Shown: piece after piece, positions 19,667 to 28,195 of the stretch | How positions within the stretch are numbered: position 1 is the first letter of the stretch | How the letters are laid out: each line of letters opens with the position of its first letter | Assembly (NCBI GenBank): GCA_031179305.1 | Contig: JAPSHX010000002.1 | Coordinates: forward strand, 385,053-449,052 | Direction of reading: 5' to 3' | From: Paenarthrobacter sp. | GTDB taxonomy: Bacteria; Actinomycetota; Actinomycetes; Actinomycetales; Micrococcaceae | Length of the DNA stretch: 64,000 nucleotides | Translations under genes and position numbers: made by a program | The notes under the pieces: model-generated | What the model was told of the DNA's origin: nothing | The model's input: the letters and a program-made list of their open reading frames with translations, nothing else | The model's database searches: none

Positions 19667-20818
19667 GTGCAGATTGATTTTGCGCCATCCAGGCAATCGA
19701 CACTGGGTGTGGAATGGGAGTTGGCGCTCGTCAATGCACGCACAGGGGAATTGGTATCAGTGGCCAACGACGTCCTGAAGGGCGTCGCCGCGAACCACCC
19801 CGACCTCAACGAGGACGACGAACACCCCCATATCAAGCGCGAACTGCTCCTCAACACCGTGGAACTGGTCACAGGTATCTGCGAGACGGTCAAGGACGCC
19901 AAGGAGGACCTCAGCCGTTCCCTCGCCGCCGTCCGTGAAGTCACCGATCCAATGGGCGTGGAAGTGTTCTGCGCAGGCAGCCACCCGTTCAGCCCTCCCC
20001 TGCTCCAGCCCGTCACGGACAAAGAGCGCTACGCCAAGCTGATCGAGCGGACCCAATGGTGGGGCCGCCAGATGGTGATCTACGGCGTTCACGTCCACGT
20101 GGGCATCGACCGCCGGGACAAGGTCCTTCCCATTCTGGACGGCTTGGTCAACTACTTCCCGCACTTCCAAGCGTTGTCCGCCTCCAGCCCTTACTGGGCA
20201 GGCGAAGAGACCGGCTACGCGTCCCAGCGTGCGCTCATGTTCCAGCAACTGCCCACCGCCGGGCTTCCCTTCCAGTTCGAGACATGGGACGCCTACGAGT
20301 CCTACGTCCAGGACATGTTCACCACCGGTGTCATTGACGCGACGTCGGAAATCCGTTGGGACATCCGGCCGGTGTCGAACCTGGGCACCATCGAGATGCG
20401 CATCTGCGACGGCCTGGCCACACTTGAAGAAGTAGGCGCCATCGCTGCGCTGACGCAATGCCTGGTGGACGAGTTCTCCTCCATCCTTGATTCCGGAGGC
20501 AGCATCCCCACCATGCCGCCGTGGCATGTTCAGGAGAACAAATGGCGTGCCGCACGCTACGGCATGGAAGCCATCATCATCCTCGATGCCCAAGGCAACG
20601 AGCAACTGGTCACGGATCACCTCACGGAAACCGTCGCCCGGTTGGAGCCCGTCGCAGCGAAGCTGGGTTGCACCGAAGAACTGGCAGACGTTTTGAAGAT
20701 CATCGAGCGCGGAGCAAGCTACCAGCGCCAGCGCCGAGTGGCCGCAGAACACAACGGTGACCTGCAGGCAGTGGTCATGGACCTCGTGCAACAGATGCGC
20801 AAGGGACCTGACGCGTAG
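19667..20818 (+). CDS. carboxylate-amine ligase, GCS2/YbdK family
   Basis: A 383-residue member of the glutamate-cysteine ligase type 2 family (ATP-dependent carboxylate-amine ligase). Family features: TLGVEWELALV near the N-terminus, FCAGSHPFSP, VIYGVHVHVGI and VSNLGTIEMRICDG. The GTG at 19667 follows GAGGGG with 5-nt spacing; a TAGACT -10 candidate lies at 19593-19598. In actinobacteria that use mycothiol, such proteins need not make gamma-glutamylcysteine, so the physiological substrate is uncertain. It is monocistronic, divergent from the zinc module and convergent with tsaD. Confidence 0.87.
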   Translation: MQIDFAPSRQSTLGVEWELALVNARTGELVSVANDVLKGVAANHPDLNEDDEHPHIKRELLLNTVELVTGICETVKDAKEDLSRSLAAVREVTDPMGVEVFCAGSHPFSPPLLQPVTDKERYAKLIERTQWWGRQMVIYGVHVHVGIDRRDKVLPILDGLVNYFPHFQALSASSPYWAGEETGYASQRALMFQQLPTAGLPFQFETWDAYESYVQDMFTTGVIDATSEIRWDIRPVSNLGTIEMRICDGLATLEEVGAIAALTQCLVDEFSSILDSGGSIPTMPPWHVQENKWRAARYGMEAIIILDAQGNEQLVTDHLTETVARLEPVAAKLGCTEELADVLKIIERGASYQRQRRVAAEHNGDLQAVVMDLVQQMRKGPDA

Positions 20819-20828
20819 CTGGCAAAGC

Positions 20829-21974
20829 TCAGGAAGGCACTGACACCGTAGTTACCGGCATGGAGGAGTCCGGAGCGAACCCGACGCCGCTGGGAGCAAC
20901 GCCTGCCATGATCAGCTGCGCTCCGAGCGCGGCAACCATGGCTCCGTTATCCGTGCACAGGTCCAGCGGCGGAACGTGCAGCTTGATTCCGGCGGAGGTA
21001 CAGCGCTGCCCAGTCAGTTCCCGGAGTCGCGAGTTCGCCGCAACGCCCCCACCCAGCAGGACGTCCGTAATGCCATGCTCTTTGCAGGCCAGGACAGCTT
21101 TTGAACTGATGACGTCCACCACGGCCTCCTGGAACGCTGCGGCGATGTCCGCCACGGGAACTTGCTCGCCGCGGGCTTCGAATTGCTCAACGCACCGGGC
21201 CACCGCTGTTTTCAAGCCGCTGAAGGACCAGTCGTAGCGGTGCGGGCCCTTCTCCTCCGCGGTGCCCATGTATTTGGGCTGTGTGAGCCCACGCGGGAAA
21301 CGAATGGACTTGGGGTTGCCCTGACGTGCCAGTTTGTCGATGGCAGGCCCACCCGGATACCCAAGGCCAAGGATACGGGCCACTTTGTCATAGGCTTCCC
21401 CAGCGGCGTCGTCGATGGTCGATCCCAGTAGCTCGACGTCGTCCGTGATGCTTCGGATGCGCAGGATTTCCGTGTGCCCACCCGATACCAGCAATGCGCC
21501 AAGGTTCCCCGGCAGACTGCCGGCACCCAAGCCGGCGGCAGCAACGGCGTCGGGCGCCCCACCCGAAGCTGCCCTACCATCCAGCAGCCCGACGCCAACG
21601 TGCGCCACCAAGTGATTGATGGCGTAGAGCGGTTTGCCAGTGGCAACGGCAAGCGCCTTCGCGGCGCAAACCCCCACCATGAGCGCGCCGGCGAGGCCCG
21701 GACCGGACGTGACGGCAATGGCATCGATGTCGTCCAAGGTGACGCCTGCCTCGTGGAGCGACTCCTGCAAGGTGGGCACAAAGGCGTCCAAGTGTGCCCG
21801 TGATGCGATCTCCGGGATGACGCCGCCAAAGCGAACATGCTCCTCCATGGACGATGACACCGTGTTGGTCAGCAGGGTGGTCCCCCGCACGATTCCCACA
21901 CCGGTCTCGTCGCAGGATGACTCGATGCCAAGCACCAGCGGCTGCTTTGGCTGTTCCGGATACTGCCCGCTCAC
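20829..21974 (-). CDS. tsaD: tRNA N6-adenosine threonylcarbamoyltransferase
   Basis: Transfers the threonylcarbamoyl group to A37 of ANN-decoding tRNAs (t6A), acting with TsaB and TsaE. It has 381 residues. The Kae1/TsaD features are [15 protein letters not shown] at the N-terminus, the metal-binding [15 protein letters not shown], and [12 protein letters not shown] near the C-terminus. The GTG at 21974 overlaps the rimI stop by four bases (GTGA). It is last in the alr-tsaE-tsaB-rimI-tsaD operon and convergent with the GCS2-type gene. Confidence 0.96.
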   Translation of the reverse strand: MSGQYPEQPKQPLVLGIESSCDETGVGIVRGTTLLTNTVSSSMEEHVRFGGVIPEIASRAHLDAFVPTLQESLHEAGVTLDDIDAIAVTSGPGLAGALMVGVCAAKALAVATGKPLYAINHLVAHVGVGLLDGRAASGGAPDAVAAAGLGAGSLPGNLGALLVSGGHTEILRIRSITDDVELLGSTIDDAAGEAYDKVARILGLGYPGGPAIDKLARQGNPKSIRFPRGLTQPKYMGTAEEKGPHRYDWSFSGLKTAVARCVEQFEARGEQVPVADIAAAFQEAVVDVISSKAVLACKEHGITDVLLGGGVAANSRLRELTGQRCTSAGIKLHVPPLDLCTDNGAMVAALGAQLIMAGVAPSGVGFAPDSSMPVTTVSVPS

Positions 21975-22468
21975 GCTGTGGCTCCTTCTTGGGGTTTGTT
22001 CAGTTCCAGCCGCATGATCAGGGCGTCCGTGCCGTCCCGGTAATAGCGGGGACGGACGTGGATTTGCTCGAAGCCGAACCGTGAATACAGTTGCTGGGCG
22101 CGCGGGTTATCCGCCCGGACTTCCAGCAGGACGTCCTCGGCACGACGGCGCCGCGCCTCGTCAATCAGTTCTGTCAGAACGGCAGAGCCAATGCCTTTAC
22201 CTTCGAATTCAGGCACGACGGCGATCGTCTGGACGTCCGCGATCGGCTCGATGCACATCAATCCGGCGTAAGCCACGATCTCCCCTGCAACCTCTGCCAC
22301 CACGTAGCTCCGGGTCTCGGGCTGGGCCAACTCGTCAAAGAACATCTGCAAGGGCCAAGCGTCCACGGGAAACAAGCGGCGCTCCAGAGCCTCCACGGCC
22401 GGGACGTCTGCCTCCGTCATATCGCGCAGCGAAACCCCCGCGAGTTCCAGCTTGGGTGACAATTTCAC
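21971..22468 (-). CDS. rimI: ribosomal protein S18-alanine N-acetyltransferase-like GNAT protein
   Basis: A 165-residue GNAT acetyltransferase. The acetyl-CoA loop reads [15 protein letters not shown], followed by [17 protein letters not shown] and [13 protein letters not shown], a RimI-like order. The GTG at 22468 follows GGGAGGGG and gives the normal family length; a longer frame that runs upstream into tsaB is not coding. It sits between tsaB (13-bp gap) and tsaD (4-bp overlap), the usual actinobacterial arrangement. The family acetylates protein N-termini, typically S18; its real substrates here are unknown. Confidence 0.92.
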   Translation of the reverse strand: MKLSPKLELAGVSLRDMTEADVPAVEALERRLFPVDAWPLQMFFDELAQPETRSYVVAEVAGEIVAYAGLMCIEPIADVQTIAVVPEFEGKGIGSAVLTELIDEARRRRAEDVLLEVRADNPRAQQLYSRFGFEQIHVRPRYYRDGTDALIMRLELNKPQEGATA

Positions 22469-22481
22469 AGTGCCCCTCCCA

Positions 22482-23153
22482 TCAGAGTGCACGCTTCCTG
22501 GGGCCTGGCACCTGGGCGTCAGACTCTCGCAAATACAGGGGTGTTGAGTCCAGCAAGGCCTGCCCGGCAGTGAGCTTTGCCAAGGCGAATTGGCCCAGCG
22601 AGGCCGCATCCGGCTGGGAGGCGGCGAAATCTTCATCCGCCTTGAGGACATCGGCGTACAAGCCTGCTCCCGCGCCGAACACCGGCAACTCCGGAAGCTC
22701 AGACGCGAAACCAACATGGGGGCCGTCCACCAGTTCCGGAAGCTGGCCCTCGGCCAGGGTGTAACGGGCCCAGTAGACCTCTTTGCGCCGGGCATCCGTA
22801 GCCACCAGGAATTCGGGGGTGGCTGCGGTGGACTCCGCCACTTCCAAGGCGATGGCATCCAGGCTCATGAGCCCGTACAACGGCTTGTCCCACACGAAGG
22901 CGAGAGTGCGGGCGGTCGCGATACCGGAGCGGAGTCCTGTGAACGGGCCCGGCCCCACACCCGTGACAATCGCATCGATGTCCGCCCCGGTGACCCCGGC
23001 ACCGCCCAAGAGCTTCCCGATCCCGGGAGCCAGAACTTCCGCGTGGCTTCGGGTGTCCTCCGTAGCGAAAGAATCCACCACGCTTTCCATGGCATCGTCG
23101 GAGATCAGGGCCGCGCTGGCAACCGCTGAGGTATCAATGGCCAGTATCAGCAT
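22482..23153 (-). CDS. tsaB: tRNA threonylcarbamoyladenosine biosynthesis protein TsaB
   Basis: A 223-residue ASKHA-fold partner and scaffold for TsaD in t6A synthesis. The N-terminus LILAIDTSAVASAALI, the stretch VGPGPFTGLRSGIATARTLA and YGLMSLDAIA are characteristic. The catalytic metal-binding histidines of TsaD are absent, as expected. The ATG at 23153 overlaps the tsaE stop by one base (TGATG), implying coupling. Confidence 0.95.
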   Translation of the reverse strand: MLILAIDTSAVASAALISDDAMESVVDSFATEDTRSHAEVLAPGIGKLLGGAGVTGADIDAIVTGVGPGPFTGLRSGIATARTLAFVWDKPLYGLMSLDAIALEVAESTAATPEFLVATDARRKEVYWARYTLAEGQLPELVDGPHVGFASELPELPVFGAGAGLYADVLKADEDFAASQPDAASLGQFALAKLTAGQALLDSTPLYLRESDAQVPGPRKRAL

Positions 23154-23731
23154 CAGTTGCCTTCCACCGGTGAAGTAGTTTCCAGGAGTAGCGGTGCCTC
23201 GGCCCAGCGGGGACCGAACCCACGGAAGACGATGGTGCGGGGTTCGTCGTCGTCATCAGTATCGAAGTCCATCACGTCGCCTTCCGTTGTGGCTGCCGGG
23301 ATATCCCCGCCAACAGACCTGAGAAGGTCAACTTCCAAGCGGCTGTCAGAGAGATGCTCCACCCGGTCCCGGCCCCACTCCACCACGGTGACCGCAGTAT
23401 CCATGGTGTTCTCGAGATCGATGTCGTCAATCTCTGCTGCCGAGTCCAGCCGGTAAGCGTCAACATGGACCAGGTCCGGGCCCCCGGGCCTGGGTCCATC
23501 GGCAAGATTGGGGTGGATCCGTACCAAGACAAACGTCGGCGAAATGATGCCGGCGCGGACTCCCAGTCCCTCGCCAAGTCCTTGGGTGAACGTCGTCTTA
23601 CCCGCACCCAGTTCGCCCGTCAGGACCAAGAGATCCCCGGCCTCAAGCACCCCAGCCAAAGCTGCTGCGAGCGCATGGGTCTGCTCCGCCGTCGAAACTG
23701 TGAGCGTGCGCTCCCACTGGGCGTCGCTCAC
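23153..23731 (-). CDS. tsaE: tRNA threonylcarbamoyladenosine biosynthesis ATPase TsaE
   Basis: A 192-residue P-loop ATPase needed to recycle the TsaB-TsaD complex. Walker A is GELGAGKTTFTQGLGEGL, and the conserved SPTFVLVRIH, LVHVDAYRL and VVEWGRDR stretches follow. The GTG at 23731 overlaps the alr stop (GTGA). Compared with short TsaE proteins (~150 residues) it has an acidic insert (DFDTDDDDEP) near residues 155-170. Confidence 0.94.
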   Translation of the reverse strand: MSDAQWERTLTVSTAEQTHALAAALAGVLEAGDLLVLTGELGAGKTTFTQGLGEGLGVRAGIISPTFVLVRIHPNLADGPRPGGPDLVHVDAYRLDSAAEIDDIDLENTMDTAVTVVEWGRDRVEHLSDSRLEVDLLRSVGGDIPAATTEGDVMDFDTDDDDEPRTIVFRGFGPRWAEAPLLLETTSPVEGN

Positions 23732-24969
23732 AGCGTGGCCTTATCTGCTGCGGTGGTGACTTCAGCCCGGGCGGACATCTCATTGACGTAGCTGCGTGGA
23801 ACCCGGGGGCTGATGCGCGTCACGATTTCGTAGTTGTTGGTTCCCGCCGCGGCCGCCCAATCATCAGCGGTAGGCCCGCCGTCGGCACCGTTGCCGAACA
23901 TGACAGCCTCGGCGCCTTTGAGACTTGCCGCCGCTTCAGGGGACACCGGCCCCAGGTCAATGACCATTTGGTCCATGGCAATCCTGCCAACCACCGGGTA
24001 GTTGATGCCCGCCACCCGAACAGGACCTCCAGTGGCAATTCTGGGGACGCCATCCGCGTAGCCCAGCGGCACCAGGCCCAGCGTGCTTTCCTGGCTGGTC
24101 CGGTAATGGAGTCCGTAGGAAACGCCCTGGCCTTCGGGCACCTTCTTGCAGTTGGACAGAAGAGTCCGGACTGTCATTGCGGGATGCAGGCCAAGTTCCG
24201 CGGACGTAGCCCCTTCAAAGGGCGACAATCCGTAGATGCCAAGGCCCACTCGGACGAGGTCGAAGTGTGAGTCCGGGCGGGACAATGCTGCAGGCGTGTT
24301 GGCAATGTGCCGGACCTCCGTGTCCACGCCGGCGTCTTCGGCCATGGCGATGGCTTCACGGAAGACAGCCAGTTGATCATCCGTTTCAGGACGTTGGGGC
24401 TCGTCAGCAACGGCGAGATGGGAGAAGATGCCCACCACCCGCAAGAGGCCTTGGTCCTGGTATTCCATGGCCTGGCCCAACAACTGGTCCCAGTCTGCGA
24501 TTGTGCAGCCGTTCCGGCCCAGTCCCGTATCCACTTTGAGGTGCACCCGCGCCGGCCGCTCCTGCTCCCGGGCGGCAGCCACCACGGCATCAAGTTCCCA
24601 ACCGGAAATTCCGACGTCGATGCCGGCGGCCACCGCCGCTTGGAAGTTACTTTCGCGGGTGTGCAGCCAGGCGAGTAGCGGGGCATCAATTCCGGCGGCA
24701 CGCAGGGCGAGCGCCTCGGAGATGTGGGCGACACCCAGCCACGCCGCTCCGGCGTCGAGGGCTGCCCGGGCAACCTGGACAGCACCATGGCCGTAAGCGT
24801 CTGCCTTAACTACGGCCATAACAGCGGCCGGGGAGGCGATACCGACGAACTGACGAACGTTGTGCCGCACGGCGTCGAGGTCAATCACGGCGGAGCGTTC
24901 CAGCACCGCTGACTTTGCTATGGAGGCCTTCGACCCGATACCGATATCTGCAGCTGCTTCGTAAGTCAC
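23728..24969 (-). CDS. alr: alanine racemase
   Basis: PLP enzyme making D-alanine for peptidoglycan. It has 413 residues. The PLP lysine lies in AVVKADAYGHGAVQVA and the catalytic tyrosine in GVSYGLHYRT; VDTGLGRNGC and YADGVPRIATGG are also typical. The GTG at 24969 lies seven nt behind TAGAAT, so it is probably leaderless. It heads the operon alr-tsaE-tsaB-rimI-tsaD. The N-terminal ~25 residues before ERSAVIDLDAVRHN extend past the usual start. Confidence 0.95.
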   Translation of the reverse strand: MTYEAAADIGIGSKASIAKSAVLERSAVIDLDAVRHNVRQFVGIASPAAVMAVVKADAYGHGAVQVARAALDAGAAWLGVAHISEALALRAAGIDAPLLAWLHTRESNFQAAVAAGIDVGISGWELDAVVAAAREQERPARVHLKVDTGLGRNGCTIADWDQLLGQAMEYQDQGLLRVVGIFSHLAVADEPQRPETDDQLAVFREAIAMAEDAGVDTEVRHIANTPAALSRPDSHFDLVRVGLGIYGLSPFEGATSAELGLHPAMTVRTLLSNCKKVPEGQGVSYGLHYRTSQESTLGLVPLGYADGVPRIATGGPVRVAGINYPVVGRIAMDQMVIDLGPVSPEAAASLKGAEAVMFGNGADGGPTADDWAAAAGTNNYEIVTRISPRVPRSYVNEMSARAEVTTAADKATL

Positions 24970-24976
24970 CCTAGAG

Positions 24977-24982
24977 ATTCTA
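24977..24982 (-). promoter_or_regulatory. leaderless-type -10 box of alr
   Basis: TAGAAT on the minus strand, seven nt before the GTG at 24969. It is the likely promoter of the five-gene operon. Confidence 0.5.
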
Positions 24983-25036
24983 GTGCTGTCAGTGAACTCG
25001 GGATAACGGCGCGGTTGCGTGCAGGCTCACCCACGG

Positions 25037-26131
25037 CTACTGGGCGTCCGACAAATGCGCGATGGTCGCCCGGGCCCGACGCTGTGCTTCCGCGGGGATG
25101 TCCTTCACGATCGGTTCCAGAAACGCGAAGCGCCGCAACCACTGACTTGACTGACGTTCCTTCCGCGCATTCGCCCGTTGCCACCAGTCGGCGATGTCGC
25201 CCCAACCCGGTGCTGCCAGCGAGCCGCCCACTTCCTGGACCGCCAAGGAAGCGCAAAGGTTCGCGAACCGGAGCCGGTCCCCCAGCCTCCACCCTGCCAG
25301 GCATCCCACGATGAAGGCGGCCCCGAAACAATCACCGGCGCCCGTGGGGTCGGAGGCTGATACAGGCAAGGACGGCACCCACTCCTCTTCCCCGGTCTCC
25401 GAATCCACTGCCACCGCGCCTTGGGGGCCGAGGGTTACCACCGCGACGGGAACCCTGTCCGCCAAGGAGTACAGTGCCGCCCAGGGGTCGGCCTTCCCGG
25501 TAAAAGCCATCGCTTCAGGGGCATTGGGTAGGAAGGCATAGAAGTTTCCCAGCTGGTCCAGCCGTCGCTCTGACCACTCCCCTGTTGGGTCCCAGCCCAC
25601 CACTCCGAAGAGTTTGGTGCCTGCCTCCTTCGCCGCGAGCATCCACGGTTCCAGTTCCTCGCCCAGGTCAGCGACGGCGGCGAGCGCCTTAGGTGGCTTC
25701 CCGATCAGTTCAGAGGAACTGATCGGCGCGGGGTGGCCGTGGGTCACCATGGACCGGTCCTGGTTCACGCACATGGACACCGTGACCGGTGAGTGCCAGC
25801 CCGGCACCCTCTGCGAGAGCGAGAGGTCAACGTGTTCCTGGCTTTCCAGGATCTGCCAGTTGTAATCACCGTAGCCGTCGTCCCCGAACGTTGCCGCGAG
25901 GTTGGTCCGCAAGCCGAGGCGCGCGGCGGCAATGGCCTGGTTGGCTACACCACCGGGGCAGCTGCCCATGCCCTCGCTCCAAACCTCCGTGCCGGGTTCG
26001 GGCGCGTGCGGGAGCCCGGTGAAAATGATGTCCTGGAAAACCGTTCCAGTGAGGAGGAGGTCGCATTGGTGGTCCGTATCCGACCGCAGCGCAGCCAGGG
26101 GGTCGAATCGTCGCTGGGGTATAGCGTCCAT
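25037..26131 (-). CDS. PfkB-family carbohydrate kinase
   Basis: A 364-residue ribokinase-like sugar kinase. The N-terminal motif GGVANQAIAAARLGLRTNL and the C-terminal anion-hole motif SASDPTGAGDCFGAAF with catalytic Asp are clear. The ATG at 26131 is preferred because a TAGTCT -10 box lies seven nt upstream; a longer frame to 26206 would overlap the divergent gene's start. It is divergent from the GH4 phosphoglycosidase gene, so the two probably handle the same sugar, which I cannot name. The C-terminus has an unusual Arg-rich tail. Confidence 0.88.
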   Translation of the reverse strand: MDAIPQRRFDPLAALRSDTDHQCDLLLTGTVFQDIIFTGLPHAPEPGTEVWSEGMGSCPGGVANQAIAAARLGLRTNLAATFGDDGYGDYNWQILESQEHVDLSLSQRVPGWHSPVTVSMCVNQDRSMVTHGHPAPISSSELIGKPPKALAAVADLGEELEPWMLAAKEAGTKLFGVVGWDPTGEWSERRLDQLGNFYAFLPNAPEAMAFTGKADPWAALYSLADRVPVAVVTLGPQGAVAVDSETGEEEWVPSLPVSASDPTGAGDCFGAAFIVGCLAGWRLGDRLRFANLCASLAVQEVGGSLAAPGWGDIADWWQRANARKERQSSQWLRRFAFLEPIVKDIPAEAQRRARATIAHLSDAQ

Positions 26132-26138
26132 GCACGGC

Positions 26139-26144
26139 AGACTA
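26139..26144 (-). promoter_or_regulatory. leaderless-type -10 box of the PfkB kinase gene
   Basis: TAGTCT on the minus strand, seven nt before the ATG at 26131. Confidence 0.5.
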
Positions 26145-26160
26145 CGCTGCACGTACTGGG

Positions 26161-26189
26161 CTGCATAGACTTGCGGGCCTGCATAGACT
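26161..26189. repeat. direct repeat in the divergent sugar-gene promoter
   Basis: The 11-mer CTGCATAGACT occurs at 26161-26171 and 26179-26189, 18 bp apart. The second copy contains the TAGACT -10 box of the GH4 gene, six nt before its ATG. The repeat may be an operator, or a duplicated -10 region. Confidence 0.5.
26184..26189 (+). promoter_or_regulatory. leaderless-type -10 box of the GH4 gene
   Basis: TAGACT with six nt to the ATG at 26196; no Shine-Dalgarno is present. Confidence 0.5.
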
Positions 26190-26195
26190 CGGACC

Positions 26196-27569
26196 ATGCG
26201 GCTCATGATCGCCGGTGGCGGCGGATTCCGGGTTCCCCTGATTTACCGGGCCTTGTGCGCGGGTCCTTTCGCCGGACTTGTGGATGAACTCGTCCTTTTT
26301 GACGTGGACGGTTCACGTCTCGCCGCCATTGAGGCCGTACTCCGCGACATGCCCGCCAACCAAGGTCCCGCGCCCGCCGTCGTGGTTTCCACAGACCTTG
26401 GGCAGGCTCTCGGTGGGACGGACATGGTATTCGCGGCGATCCGTCCAGGCGGTACCGCCGGAAGGATCGCGGACGAACAGGTCCCCTTGAGGCTGGGGTT
26501 GCTGGGCCAGGAAACTACTGGCGCCGGAGGGATATCCTATGCGCTCCGCTCGATTCCCCACATGCTGGAGCTCGCCGAAGCCATGCGACTCCATTGCCCC
26601 GACGCGTGGCTGATCAATTTCACGAACCCTGCAGGCATGGTCGCTGAAGCACTGGTTTCCGTCCTGGGACGCCGGGTGATCGGCATCTGCGACTCCGCTG
26701 GTGGTTTGGTCCAGCGGGCGGCCCGCGCTGCTGGTGCCCCCCTTAAAGAAGGAACGCTCGACGGCGTGGGCTACTTCGGACTGAACCATCTCGGCTGGCT
26801 TTACCGCTTGGCGCCTGGGGGACGGGATCTGCTGCCGGGCCTGCTGTCCGATTCCGCTGTCCTCGAAACCATGGAGGAGGGGCGGTTGTTCGGGCAGCAC
26901 ACCCTGCTGCAGCTTGGCTGCCTGCCCAACGAATACCTGTACTACTACTACCAAACGGCACAGGCCACCGAAGCCATTGGACAGCAACGCGAAACGCGCG
27001 GTGCGTCCATCCATCACCAGCAACAGTCGCTCTACCCGTCGCTTCTTCAGGCATCGCATCCTTATCAGCTCTGGGATGCTGCCCGGCGCTCCCGCGAGGA
27101 AGGCTACCTGGCCGAAGCGCGGACGCATGGGGAGCAGCGCGACGAGTCTGACCTCGCAGGGGGCGGCTACGAACGTGTTGCCCTGTCCGTCATGCGTGCG
27201 CTCTCCGGGGGTGGGACCGCCCAGCTGATCCTCAACGTGCCCAACTCGCCGGTGTTGCGTGCCCCGTTTGCCGCTGAGGCGGCCATTCCAGGGTTGCCGG
27301 CAGACGCCGTCGTCGAGGTTCCTTGCCAGGTAACGCCCGACGGCGCGTTGCCACTTCCGCAGGACCGGCCGGACGGGCAGTTCCTCACCCTGATGCAGCA
27401 CGTGAAAGAGGTCGAACGGCTGACCATCCGGGCCGTCGTCGCCGGCGAGCGCGAAGCCGCTGTCCAAGCATTTGCCGCCCACCCATTGGTGGGTTCGGCC
27501 CCCTTGGGCCGGCAACTGCTGGACGCGTACGAGGCAGCTTTTCCTGAGCTAAGCCAGTTGTGGGCCTAG
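26196..27569 (+). CDS. family 4 glycosyl hydrolase (6-phospho-glucosidase type)
   Basis: A 457-residue NAD- and metal-dependent GH4 enzyme that cleaves 6-phospho-glycosides by a redox mechanism. The NAD-binding N-terminus reads IAGGGGFRVPLIYRAL. INFTNPAGMVAEAL, the metal-ligand cysteine in GICDSAGG and the histidine in FGLNHLGWLYRL are the expected active-site elements. I cannot tell alpha- from beta-specificity. The ATG at 26196 fits the leaderless promoter at 26184. It is divergent from the PfkB kinase; its end overlaps the convergent acetyltransferase gene by four bases. Confidence 0.9.
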   Translation: MRLMIAGGGGFRVPLIYRALCAGPFAGLVDELVLFDVDGSRLAAIEAVLRDMPANQGPAPAVVVSTDLGQALGGTDMVFAAIRPGGTAGRIADEQVPLRLGLLGQETTGAGGISYALRSIPHMLELAEAMRLHCPDAWLINFTNPAGMVAEALVSVLGRRVIGICDSAGGLVQRAARAAGAPLKEGTLDGVGYFGLNHLGWLYRLAPGGRDLLPGLLSDSAVLETMEEGRLFGQHTLLQLGCLPNEYLYYYYQTAQATEAIGQQRETRGASIHHQQQSLYPSLLQASHPYQLWDAARRSREEGYLAEARTHGEQRDESDLAGGGYERVALSVMRALSGGGTAQLILNVPNSPVLRAPFAAEAAIPGLPADAVVEVPCQVTPDGALPLPQDRPDGQFLTLMQHVKEVERLTIRAVVAGEREAAVQAFAAHPLVGSAPLGRQLLDAYEAAFPELSQLWA

Positions 27570-28102
27570 AGCTTCCTGTACATGACGTGGAGGCCTACGT
27601 AGCCGATCTCCGGGTGGTTGAAGGCCTCGGGTACCGTAGCCAGAATCTTGAACCCCATGGATTGCCACAACCACACAGCCCTGACATTGCTCTCCACCAC
27701 GGCGTTGTACTGCATGGACCGGAACCCGGCTGCCTTGGCTTCGCTCAGTGAGTAGGCGCAGAGGGCCCGGGCGATCCCTTGGCCCGAGTTGTTGGAACCC
27801 ACCATGTACCCGGCGTTGGCAACATGGCTGCCACCGCCGGCTTGGTTGGCGTGGAACTCCCCCGTTCCCAGGATCTCGCCAGTGTCCTGGCGCACCGCTA
27901 CAAAAGTTTGACCGGGAGCTTCCTTGAACCACTTGGTCTTTGCTGCGTCCTCGGTGGTGTCACGGTCCCAGGTAAAGGTCTCGCCGTCGCGGATCACGGG
28001 TTCCAGGATGGACCACATGCCGGGCCAGTCTTCAGGCGTTGCTTTGCGGACGTGGAAGTTTTGTTCTTGGCTCACAGCCGCCACGCTAGCAGCCTTGTCC
28101 AT
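27566..28102 (-). CDS. GNAT family N-acetyltransferase
   Basis: A ~178-residue single-domain GNAT protein. HVRKATPEDWPGMWSI opens the fold, the acetyl-CoA loop is YMVGSNNSGQGIARALC, and NAVVESNVRAVWLWQSMGF follows. The ATG at 28102 is chosen because CAAACT lies seven nt upstream, a leaderless pattern; the longer frame overlaps the divergent mshA start. The substrate is unknown. It is convergent with the GH4 gene. Confidence 0.85.
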   Translation of the reverse strand: MDKAASVAAVSQEQNFHVRKATPEDWPGMWSILEPVIRDGETFTWDRDTTEDAAKTKWFKEAPGQTFVAVRQDTGEILGTGEFHANQAGGGSHVANAGYMVGSNNSGQGIARALCAYSLSEAKAAGFRSMQYNAVVESNVRAVWLWQSMGFKILATVPEAFNHPEIGYVGLHVMYRKL

Positions 28103-28109
28103 ATAGCGG

Positions 28110-28115
28110 AGTTTG
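28110..28115 (-). promoter_or_regulatory. leaderless-type -10 box of the GNAT gene
   Basis: CAAACT on the minus strand, seven nt before the ATG at 28102. Confidence 0.35.
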
Positions 28116-28195
28116 CTCGGCTTGGGACTCGAACGCAGGAGTAGTGTTTTCTGCAGGGCAAAGCTCATTATTGCCGTGATCTTGAGGAGGACTGG

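Noticed and set aside
21971..22858. A longer, 295-residue rimI start
   Set aside because: The extra part is tsaB read in another frame; the GTG at 22468 has a good ribosome binding site and gives the family length.
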